From Thermoplasmata archaeon (GTDB lineage: Archaea > Thermoplasmatota > E2 > DHVEG-1): a DNA stretch of 39,864 nt. This document shows, in pieces, positions 8,464-15,812 of this stretch. Location of the stretch: positions 1 to 39,864 of the forward strand of contig JAHWGJ010000015.1 in assembly GCA_020054475.1 (NCBI GenBank), written 5' to 3'. Every line of letters begins with the position of its first letter. Within the stretch, counting starts at the first letter, position 1. The position numbers were made by a program, and so were the translations under genes. The notes beneath the pieces are model-generated. The model searched no databases. It worked only from the letters and a program-made list of their open reading frames with translations, and was not told the DNA's origin.

Positions 8464-10698
8464 ATGAAGGGGAAAAAGAAAATAAATTCAAACAAAATAA
8501 TTGCCAAATCAATTTTAATAACTTTAAGTTTGCTGATGATTTCCATATTTTCTAATATATCGTTAGCGAATACAGAAAAAATTCAAAATAACGATTATAT
8601 TAATCTAACATATAAATTTAATAATCCAACAATTGAAAAAATAATAATCAAAGAAGAATCATATGATAGAATCTCGTTTTCAAATACAATAAACATTGGA
8701 GAACCTAATGAGCCTTGCTTACCAGTTAAAGGTGCATATATTTTGCTACCAAAAAATTGTGATATTAATAAAATAATAGTTGAAAGAAATAACCCCATTT
8801 ATTTAGGGTCAAATTATGTGATAGAACCAACAAGTACTCCAATACCAATATCAAAACAAAACAGTGATACTATCAATCCTCCAAAACCAAAAAAAGAAGT
8901 ATATAATTCAACAAATCAATATCCTAATCAAAATTATACAAAAATCGGAGTCTACAGATTTAGAGGGTATAGTATACTTGTTTTAGAATTATATCCCGTA
9001 AAATATTACCCTAAAAATGGGGAATTATATTTCTATCCCGAATTAACAGTTAATGTTGAAATATTTCAAAATGTTAATGATGATTTATTATTTAGAGGAT
9101 TAATGAAAGATAAAAAAGATGTGATTACTAAAATTGATAACCCCAATGTTATACAGACATATTATTCTAAAAAAGAAATTTCATCGTCTGAAATTGATGA
9201 TTTAAATCTTCTTATTTTAACTACGAATGAGTTAAAAAATAGTTTTAATGAATTAAAAAATTACCATAATGCTGAAGGAATTAATACAGAAATTGTTACA
9301 CTAGATGAAATAGGAGCAAATGATCCAGAAAACATAAGAGAATATATTCGAGAGGTTTACATTACAAGAGGATTAGATTATTTATTAATTGGAGGGGATG
9401 ATGGAGTTATCCCAGCAAAAAACCTATGGGTATACGGTTTAGATGAAGAAACAACACCTTATACAACATATATGCCCTCAGATTTATACTATTCTTGTCT
9501 TGATGGACCATTTAACTATGATAATGATGATAAATGGGGTGAACCAAACGATGGGGAAAATGGAAATGATATAGATCTTTTTGCTGAAGTTTATGTAGGT
9601 AGAGCATGTGTTGATAATATAGAAGAAGTTGAAAATTTTGTTGAAAAAACCATATCCTATATCAATTTACATAATGAGAAAGATCCCTATATTACCGAAG
9701 TATTGCTTTTAGGAGAGAATCTTGGCAATTATGGAATAGCTAGTTGGTCAGGCAATTATCTGGATCAATTAATTGATAATTCAACAGATGACGGATACTC
9801 TACATTAGGAATCCCCTCAGACATATACAATATAATTACAATGTATGATAGAGAACAATCTTGGTCAATGAATGATATAATCGAATATGTAAACAATAAC
9901 GATATATCTGTCATCAATCATGATGGTCATTCAAACTATCATTATAATATGCGATTAACAAATGATGGTGTCAATTATTTAGAAAATAATAAACCTATTT
10001 TCATCTACTCGCAAGGCTGCAATTCAGGTGGATTTGATAGTACAGATTGCATAGCGGAAAGTTATACAGTTAAAACAGATTCAGCAGCATTTTCAGGTAT
10101 TTGGAATGCAAGATACGGTTGGTTTTGGGCATATAGTACTGATGGCGATTCTCAACGTTTTAATAGAGAATTCTGGGATGCAGTATTTGGTGAAAATATA
10201 CCAGAAATTGGTAAAGCAAATCAAGATTCAAAAGAGGATAATTTATATCTAATAGGAAGATCCTGTATAAGATGGTGCTACTATCAATTAAATTTATTTG
10301 GCGATCCATCTGTTTCATTTTTTTATAACAAACCTAAGAAACCAGAGACTCCAACAGGTCAAAAAACTGGAGAAGCAGGATTAGAATATAATTATTCAAC
10401 AATGACTACTGACCCAAATAATGATCAATTATACTATAAATGGGATTTTGGAGATGGAAATATCAGTAATTGGATAGGTCCAATAAACTCTGGCGAAATA
10501 TGCACAATTAAATATCAATGGAATAAAGGAGAATACAATATAAAAGTAAAAGCTAAGGATACAAATGGGGATGAAAGTCCTTGGTCTGACTCATTGCCGA
10601 TTACAATGCCTAGAAATGAAAGATTAAAAAACTATTTTGTTTATTATTTCGATAAGTTACTTGATTTGATTATTAATTTTGATTTAAAAATAATATAA
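8464..10698 (+). CDS. Secreted C25 cysteine peptidase with PKD-like domain and C-terminal tail
   Basis: 744 residues; ATG preceded by GAGGTG (8451-8456). A longer signal peptide than its neighbours has a basic n-region (MKGKKKINSNK) then ILITLSLLMISIFS. The prodomain (about 45-245) contains LPVKGAYILLP, typical of C25 propeptides. In the catalytic region His489 lies in NHDGHSN and Cys519 in YSQGCNSGG; the end motif is NLFGDPSVSF. It differs from the other C25 enzymes here in having DGH in place of SGH/AGH, so it belongs to another sub-branch. A PKD-like domain (KWDFGDGNISNWIGP) covers about 625-712. Met715-Pro-Arg then opens a 29-residue tail ending in LIINFDLKII. It sits 36 bases after the preceding C25 gene without a clear promoter between, so co-transcription is likely. 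Confidence 0.86.
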   Translation: MKGKKKINSNKIIAKSILITLSLLMISIFSNISLANTEKIQNNDYINLTYKFNNPTIEKIIIKEESYDRISFSNTINIGEPNEPCLPVKGAYILLPKNCDINKIIVERNNPIYLGSNYVIEPTSTPIPISKQNSDTINPPKPKKEVYNSTNQYPNQNYTKIGVYRFRGYSILVLELYPVKYYPKNGELYFYPELTVNVEIFQNVNDDLLFRGLMKDKKDVITKIDNPNVIQTYYSKKEISSSEIDDLNLLILTTNELKNSFNELKNYHNAEGINTEIVTLDEIGANDPENIREYIREVYITRGLDYLLIGGDDGVIPAKNLWVYGLDEETTPYTTYMPSDLYYSCLDGPFNYDNDDKWGEPNDGENGNDIDLFAEVYVGRACVDNIEEVENFVEKTISYINLHNEKDPYITEVLLLGENLGNYGIASWSGNYLDQLIDNSTDDGYSTLGIPSDIYNIITMYDREQSWSMNDIIEYVNNNDISVINHDGHSNYHYNMRLTNDGVNYLENNKPIFIYSQGCNSGGFDSTDCIAESYTVKTDSAAFSGIWNARYGWFWAYSTDGDSQRFNREFWDAVFGENIPEIGKANQDSKEDNLYLIGRSCIRWCYYQLNLFGDPSVSFFYNKPKKPETPTGQKTGEAGLEYNYSTMTTDPNNDQLYYKWDFGDGNISNWIGPINSGEICTIKYQWNKGEYNIKVKAKDTNGDESPWSDSLPITMPRNERLKNYFVYYFDKLLDLIINFDLKII

Positions 10699-10726
10699 TA
10701 ATTAATAATATATAGATAATTAACAA

Positions 10727-10780
10727 TAGAAAAAGCTTAAATAATATAATATTATATATTATTAATATACAATAGGGGAC
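10727..10780 (+). promoter_or_regulatory. BRE/TATA promoter and GGGGAC leader of C25 gene 10787
   Basis: TAGAAAAAGC then TTAAATAAT (to about 10746) reproduces the element at 6213-6231. About 25 bases on, AATAGGGGAC (10771-10780) again coincides with the expected transcript start and gives GGGG nine bases before the ATG at 10787. The two upstream regions share both parts at the same spacing. Confidence 0.6.
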
Positions 10781-10786
10781 AAAATA

Positions 10787-12685
10787 ATGAAAAAAATAAT
10801 ACCAATATTGATAGTTGGGATCTTAGTAATAAGTGGTCTTGGAGCTGTTGCAATCTCTGATAATAATCCAGAGAGCCTATACAAAATGGAATCTATATCC
10901 ATATCTGAAACGATTTTAAAAGAAAATAATGAATATATTTTAATAGATTTTGAAGAATCAACCTCAAAATTGATGGAAACAGGAAATCCTATAATTCCAG
11001 TAATAACAAAAGTATATACATTTCCAGCAGGAACTAAAATTGAAAATGTAAAAGTAGATATTATAAATGAACAGCAAACACTTCAAAAAAAGATACAACC
11101 ATCAACTAAACCAATTCCAATGTCGAATGATATAATAATTGATGCATCTGAAATATACATACAAAATGATGATGTTTATTCTAGTGCGGAATTATATCCA
11201 TCTGAACCATATTCTATTGGAATGGGCTCAGGATTAAAAGATCAAGAACATGTTATATATTTAACAATAAGATGTAATTCTCAATATTCTCCAGTTTTAA
11301 ACACAATTGAAATACCAAAACAAATAGATGTTGAAATTGAATATATTTTGCCAGAAGAACCATTATTTAAAGCTGATGAATTTGATATGTTAATAATAAC
11401 AGATGAATCATTTGTTACTAATTTGCAACCATTAGTTGATCATAAGAATAGTAATGGAATCGAAACAATGGTTGAAACAGTTCAAGATATATATCCTGCT
11501 TATGATGGTCGTGATGATCCAGAAGATATTAAATTAAGAATAAAAGATGCTATTGAAGAATCAGGAATTAAATATGTATTACTTGCGGGCGGTAGAAAAG
11601 GACAAACTTTAGATTGGTATGTACCATCACGAAGAACATTAAATGATGATAACTGGGAAACAGGATATGAAAGCGATTTATATTTTGCTGATGTTTATAA
11701 ATATGATGGAGAAAATCTAGTTTTTGAGGATTGGGATTCAAATGGCAACGGTGTTTTTGCAGAATTTAAAGGTATAAGAAGAGATACCATGGACTTTTAT
11801 CCAGATGTAACAATTGGAAGACTTCCAATAAGAACAACATCTGAAGCAGATACAATTGTTGATAAAATAATTGATTACGAAAATAATGCAGATGATTCAT
11901 GGTTTAAAACTGCAATTGTAATTTCCGGAGATACTTTTCCTCCAAGTAGAGGAGGCGCTCCTGGATGGTGGGAAGGAGAATTAGAAACAGGAATAACAGT
12001 TGATATCCTTGAAGATTTTGGATTTACTATGAATAAATTATGGCTTTCAATACCCGGTGCATTTACAGGTAGAGAAGACGTCCAGAATGCATTTAATAAT
12101 GGCGCAGGATTTGTTCATTTTGCTGGACATAGTAATCCCGCATCATGGGGAAATCATCCACCAGACGATGAGGATCACGTATTTATTGACGGATTTAAAA
12201 TGTGGGATGGCCCTAAGTTGACCAATGATGGTGAATTACCAATTGTTGTTTTCGGCGGATGTCATAGTGCACAATTCAATGTAACTCTAATGCATATTAT
12301 AACTGGAATGCAAAAATATGGTATAATGGGATTCTGGTTTAGATCACCATTTAGATATGCTTTCTTTGAATGGGTACCAAGAGATATAAGCTCACAACTA
12401 GTAATGCAGAAAAGTGGAGGAGCTATAGCTTCAATGGGAAATTCTGGTCTCGGATATGGTTATGTAAATGAAGGATGGGATTCTGGTTTAGGCGGATGGA
12501 TTGAACCAAGATTCTTTGATGCATATGCTAACCAAAGTAAAACAATACTAGGAGAAACACATGATCAGGCAATTATTGATTATATCAATATTATTGGTTC
12601 AGTAAATTCAGATCAAATAGACCGAAAAACTATTGAAGAATGGGTGTTATTAGGTGACCCAAGTTTAAAAATTGGTGGATTATAA
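10787..12685 (+). CDS. Secreted C25 cysteine peptidase without PKD domain or tail
   Basis: 632 residues. The signal peptide IPILIVGILVISGLGAVA is the clearest copy of a motif shared by three C25 proteins here. A prodomain-like region (about 30-190) leads into the catalytic region with TIGRLPIR, His448 in FAGHSNPASWG and Cys492 in FGGCHSAQFN. It ends at WVLLGDPSLKIGG, right after the C25 end motif, so it has no PKD domain, tail or membrane segment. It is closely similar to the protein starting at 15813, sharing AGHxNPAS, GGCHxxQFN, EWVP, GGAIAxMGNSGLG and QWVLLGDPSL-type stretches. This indicates a gene duplication that now flanks the 12822-15274 cassette. It has its own promoter and terminator. 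A freely secreted protease is the likely product. Confidence 0.88.
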   Translation: MKKIIPILIVGILVISGLGAVAISDNNPESLYKMESISISETILKENNEYILIDFEESTSKLMETGNPIIPVITKVYTFPAGTKIENVKVDIINEQQTLQKKIQPSTKPIPMSNDIIIDASEIYIQNDDVYSSAELYPSEPYSIGMGSGLKDQEHVIYLTIRCNSQYSPVLNTIEIPKQIDVEIEYILPEEPLFKADEFDMLIITDESFVTNLQPLVDHKNSNGIETMVETVQDIYPAYDGRDDPEDIKLRIKDAIEESGIKYVLLAGGRKGQTLDWYVPSRRTLNDDNWETGYESDLYFADVYKYDGENLVFEDWDSNGNGVFAEFKGIRRDTMDFYPDVTIGRLPIRTTSEADTIVDKIIDYENNADDSWFKTAIVISGDTFPPSRGGAPGWWEGELETGITVDILEDFGFTMNKLWLSIPGAFTGREDVQNAFNNGAGFVHFAGHSNPASWGNHPPDDEDHVFIDGFKMWDGPKLTNDGELPIVVFGGCHSAQFNVTLMHIITGMQKYGIMGFWFRSPFRYAFFEWVPRDISSQLVMQKSGGAIASMGNSGLGYGYVNEGWDSGLGGWIEPRFFDAYANQSKTILGETHDQAIIDYINIIGSVNSDQIDRKTIEEWVLLGDPSLKIGGL

Positions 12686-12734
12686 AAACAATTAGATAAA
12701 TCACCATTTTTTCCTTTTTTTTATATTTTTTTTT
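12673..12734 (+). terminator. Terminator hairpin overlapping the end of C25 gene 10787, with T-runs
   Basis: TGGTG (12673-12677) and ATT (12679-12681) pair with AAT and CACCA (12699-12706), an 8-bp stem with one bulged G. The stop codon lies in the loop. T-runs follow at 12707-12712, 12715-12722 and 12726-12734. Confidence 0.55.
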
Positions 12735-12821
12735 AATTAATTAACATTAATAGTTACTAAGAGAAATTTTTAATATTTTTTTTATAAATCAATATAAACT
12801 TATGGATATATCCAAAGATTG

Positions 12822-13802
12822 ATGGATTTAAAAAAAATAATACCGATTATTGGTTTTATTATTCTAATATATATCTTAGTTAATATTGATTTAAATAAAA
12901 TATTATCAGATTTTTCAATAATTAATCCTATTTACTTATTTTTATCAATATTTTCAATTTCTCCAGTAATTTTATTGTTAAATTTCCAATGGCAAATTAT
13001 GTTAAAAAAACAAAAAATTAAAGTCTCATATTTATATTCATTAAAAAACATATTTATAGGTTATTTTTATGGGTTTATTTCTCCAGGCGGTTATGGGGCT
13101 TACGCTAGAATTTATTATCTTAAAAATGAAAGTAAAACATCATTACAAAAATGTTTTTCAAATGTAATCTTATTAAACACAATAGATTATATTAGTCTAT
13201 TAATTCTTGGTATTTTTGGAATAATTATATTATTAAATAGATCTCCAGGTTTATTAAACCTTTTAATTACTTTAATAATTGTCCTTATCTTAATCATTAT
13301 ACTATTAATAATACTGATGAAAAAAGAATTATCAAAAAAAATATTAACAAAAATAATAAAATTTAGACCAATAAATTTTTTAATAGATGCAGAAAAAATA
13401 TCAAATTCTATTGAATCTTTTTATGAAGATTTACCAAATTTACAATTTTTAAAAATCCCTTTTATATTATCATTAGTTGGGTGGTTTTTACAATTTTTTA
13501 TAATTTTTTTAATAGCAAAATTATTTGCGATTAATATCGATTTTATTTATTTCATTGCAATTCTATCAATTGCAAATATCGTTGCATCAATACCTATAAC
13601 AATTTATGGATTAGGAACAAGAGAAATTGCATTGATAAGCTTATTTTCAATGTTTAATATAATCCCTGAAAAAATTGTTAGTCTCTCCTTATTCTGGTTT
13701 ACAATAGCATGGTTAATTCCAAGTATTTTTGGAGGATTTATTACATTAAGGGAAGGATTTAATAAAGATATTAAAATTAGAAATTTATTAACCAATGAAT
13801 AA
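12822..13802 (+). CDS. UPF0104/LPG-synthase-TM-like integral membrane protein
   Basis: 326 residues from the ATG at 12822. A TTG one codon earlier is possible, but a TATA-like CAATATAAAC about 27 bases before the ATG suggests a leaderless message. The protein is almost wholly hydrophobic with about eight membrane segments. It carries the family's FxGYFYGFISPGGYGAYAR region (about 84-102), the conserved stretch of the UPF0104 / lysylphosphatidylglycerol-synthetase membrane domain, and a late SIPITIYGLGTREIALI motif. Relatives include the MprF flippase domain and membrane proteins of glycolipid export. No synthetase domain is attached. It heads a three-gene plus-strand cassette (methyltransferase 27 bases on, acyltransferase after). 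Moving or modifying an envelope lipid or glycan is a reasonable inference; the substrate is unknown. Confidence 0.72.
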   Translation: MDLKKIIPIIGFIILIYILVNIDLNKILSDFSIINPIYLFLSIFSISPVILLLNFQWQIMLKKQKIKVSYLYSLKNIFIGYFYGFISPGGYGAYARIYYLKNESKTSLQKCFSNVILLNTIDYISLLILGIFGIIILLNRSPGLLNLLITLIIVLILIIILLIILMKKELSKKILTKIIKFRPINFLIDAEKISNSIESFYEDLPNLQFLKIPFILSLVGWFLQFFIIFLIAKLFAINIDFIYFIAILSIANIVASIPITIYGLGTREIALISLFSMFNIIPEKIVSLSLFWFTIAWLIPSIFGGFITLREGFNKDIKIRNLLTNE

Positions 13803-13828
13803 TTAATAATTCAAGATGTGAAATTAAA

Positions 13829-14485
13829 TTGAAAATTAATGATAATATTGCAAAAGAATTTACAAAGTATATGATTAAGTATCCCGATTTGTATAAAAAT
13901 TTAGCATATACAATATATAAAGAAATTGAACAAGATATTAAAAATCCAATAATTTTAGATTTAGGATCTGGTCCAGGATTAATTAATAAAGAAATAAAAA
14001 ATTTGTTGCCAGATTCAGTTATTTTAAGTTTAGATGAATCAATTAAAATGCTTAAGAATGCTGAGAAATACCAGTATAACCCAAATAATAAATTTATTAA
14101 TAGTATTTTATCAATTGCGGAAAACTTACCTTTAAAAAGCGATTCTATTGATATTCTAGTTAGTAGGTTTTCTTTATCATATTGGAAAAACCCAAAAAAA
14201 GCTATTTTAGAAATAAATAGAGTTATTAAACCAGGTGGTAAATTTGTATTGGAAATACTGAATAAAAAATTTCCAAAATGGAAACTTTTTTTGATAAAAA
14301 TACATATGTATATAAATTTTGCTGGTTCAAATGTTGTTAAATATCATATTGATGCGTATAATAATGCGTACAATATTGATCAAGTAATTTTATTATTGAA
14401 ATCTGGTGGTTTTAATATCAGTAGACGAAAAGGTTATCCTAAGGGATGGAAATATAAAATTATAGCTACAAAAACAAAAACTTGA
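13829..14485 (+). CDS. Class I SAM-dependent methyltransferase
   Basis: 218 residues, cytoplasmic. Motif I is ILDLGSGPG at 42-50, followed by an acidic motif II (LSLDES), a motif near 110-122 (DILVSRFSLSYW) and RVIKPGGKFVLEIL. These are the order and spacing of the Methyltransf_11/UbiE-type fold. The start is TTG; no ATG or GTG lies nearby in frame, and GATGTG a few bases upstream is a weak ribosome binding site. It lies 27 bases after the membrane protein gene and is probably co-transcribed. The fold is secure; the acceptor (small molecule, lipid or sugar) cannot be told from sequence, although the envelope-type neighbours favour a lipid or glycan. Confidence 0.78.
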   Translation: MKINDNIAKEFTKYMIKYPDLYKNLAYTIYKEIEQDIKNPIILDLGSGPGLINKEIKNLLPDSVILSLDESIKMLKNAEKYQYNPNNKFINSILSIAENLPLKSDSIDILVSRFSLSYWKNPKKAILEINRVIKPGGKFVLEILNKKFPKWKLFLIKIHMYINFAGSNVVKYHIDAYNNAYNIDQVILLLKSGGFNISRRKGYPKGWKYKIIATKTKT

Positions 14486-14542
14486 AAATAATTATAAATT
14501 AACAAATAAATTTATTATATACTAAATTTGTTACATATAATA

Positions 14543-15274
14543 ATGATAAAAAATATATCAAAAGGGAAAAGTAATTTTCTATTTCTCTTGAGAAAAATTG
14601 AAATTACTTTAATAGTATTCATAATTTTTTCAATAGGTTTTATTCCATTTACTATATTTTTTTATATTTTTTATCATTTATTTCAAATATATCAGTTATT
14701 TATTTTCCTATTATTACCAATTATTATTTATTTAGGAATTATTATTTTAATTATAGCTCAGTTAATAATCTCTGGAATTTTTATAAATATTTTCAATATC
14801 AAATATAAAATTGGAAAATATAATTATAACTATAGTGATAGGAATTCATTTAAATGGATCTTAAATTGTTCATTATATACACCATGTAGAAAGATAATTG
14901 AAATAATTCCTATTGGTAGAATAAAAATTATTTATTATAAATTAATTGGTATGAAAATTGGAATAAACTCATTAGTTGGCGGAGTAATAAAAGACCCATG
15001 TATAACTTCTATAGGGGATAATGTAACAATGGGGGAATATTCTATTATTTATGGACATATTCACAATTATAAGGAAAATAAAATTACAATAAACACCGTT
15101 AAGATCGGAAATAATTGTATAATTGGTGCAGGGTCCATAATAATGCCAGGTTCTGTTTTAGAGGATAATGTTATTTTAGCTACAGGTGCTGTTGTAACTC
15201 AAAATCAAATTTTAAAAAAGGGAAAAATATATGGGGGAATTCCTGCAAAAGAAATAAAAAATAAAAAAATTTAA
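14543..15274 (+). CDS. Membrane-bound hexapeptide-repeat (LbH) acyltransferase
   Basis: 243 residues from the ATG at 14543. A TTG at 14528 would add five residues, but TTTATTATA about 28 bases before the ATG fits a leaderless start there. The first ~90 residues hold two or three hydrophobic segments (ITLIVFIIFSIGFIPFTIFF and following). The C-terminal ~110 residues form a left-handed beta helix of hexapeptide repeats: IGDNVTMGEYSIIYGH, VKIGNNCIIGAGSIIMPGSV, and YGGIPAKEI at the end, the usual finish of LbH acetyltransferases. The His in YGHIHN is a candidate catalytic base. It resembles membrane-associated acetyltransferases of surface polymers. It ends the envelope-type cassette between two C25 genes. 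Confidence 0.72.
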   Translation: MIKNISKGKSNFLFLLRKIEITLIVFIIFSIGFIPFTIFFYIFYHLFQIYQLFIFLLLPIIIYLGIIILIIAQLIISGIFINIFNIKYKIGKYNYNYSDRNSFKWILNCSLYTPCRKIIEIIPIGRIKIIYYKLIGMKIGINSLVGGVIKDPCITSIGDNVTMGEYSIIYGHIHNYKENKITINTVKIGNNCIIGAGSIIMPGSVLEDNVILATGAVVTQNQILKKGKIYGGIPAKEIKNKKI

Positions 15275-15339
15275 TATACGTTAGTTGCTTAAATTAATTC
15301 AATATTCATATTTAAATAGAATTATTATTTTTATAAAAA

Positions 15340-15400
15340 TCTATATTTTTTTGTACCATTTCTCTCTCTATACTCTCTCTCGGGGTACAAAAAAAAATAT
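15340..15400 (+). ncRNA. Candidate structured RNA: long AT-capped hairpin with CUCUCUC loop
   Basis: T7-GTACC (15346-15357) pairs perfectly with GGTAC-A7 (15384-15395), a 12-bp stem. The 26-base loop is pyrimidine-rich, with CTCTCTC twice around TATA (15361-15381). A TATA-like ATATTTAAATAG (15308-15319) lies about 25 bases before a start near 15340. No ORF crosses it. Transcription and strand are inferred; it could also be a terminator-like or protein-binding element in DNA. Confidence 0.35.
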
Positions 15401-15812
15401 ATATATTATTTTTAATAATGTTTTTTATAAGATATACACTATAGTTTATTAGCATATTTTGTCATAAAGAAAATAAAATTTACTTAAATTGATTAAAGCA
15501 TTATTAAATAATGAATAAAAAATTGAAAAATAGTTTTTATGTTATTTAACAAATGTAACACAAGCATTGAATAACAATGGACATATTTTTCATGTCAAAT
15601 TGAAAGTAGTGGAGAAAATGTTCAATTATAATTGGGATCATATGGACATTTGTTTCAATTTAGGAAATAACTTAGCTTTTTATGTGAAATCATATATTTT
15701 TTAATACAATTCGGAGGCTAATATTGATATTTTTAGTCAAAATAAATAATTATTTAATATTACAAAGATTTATATTCTTATAACATATTATAAATTTTAA
15801 AGGGGTTAATAA
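15401..15812. other. Non-coding stretch upstream of C25 gene 15813
   Basis: No ORF longer than about 55 codons with a credible start. One frame (around 15535-15704) is open for about 56 codons but has no initiator at its beginning. An isolated GGAGG (15713-15717) is followed at six bases by a TTG that opens only 19 codons (15724-15783). The region ends in the TATA (TTTATATTC, about 15769-15777) and GGGGTT (15802-15807) of the next gene. It may hold a decayed gene, a leader peptide or nothing; see findings. Confidence 0.4.
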
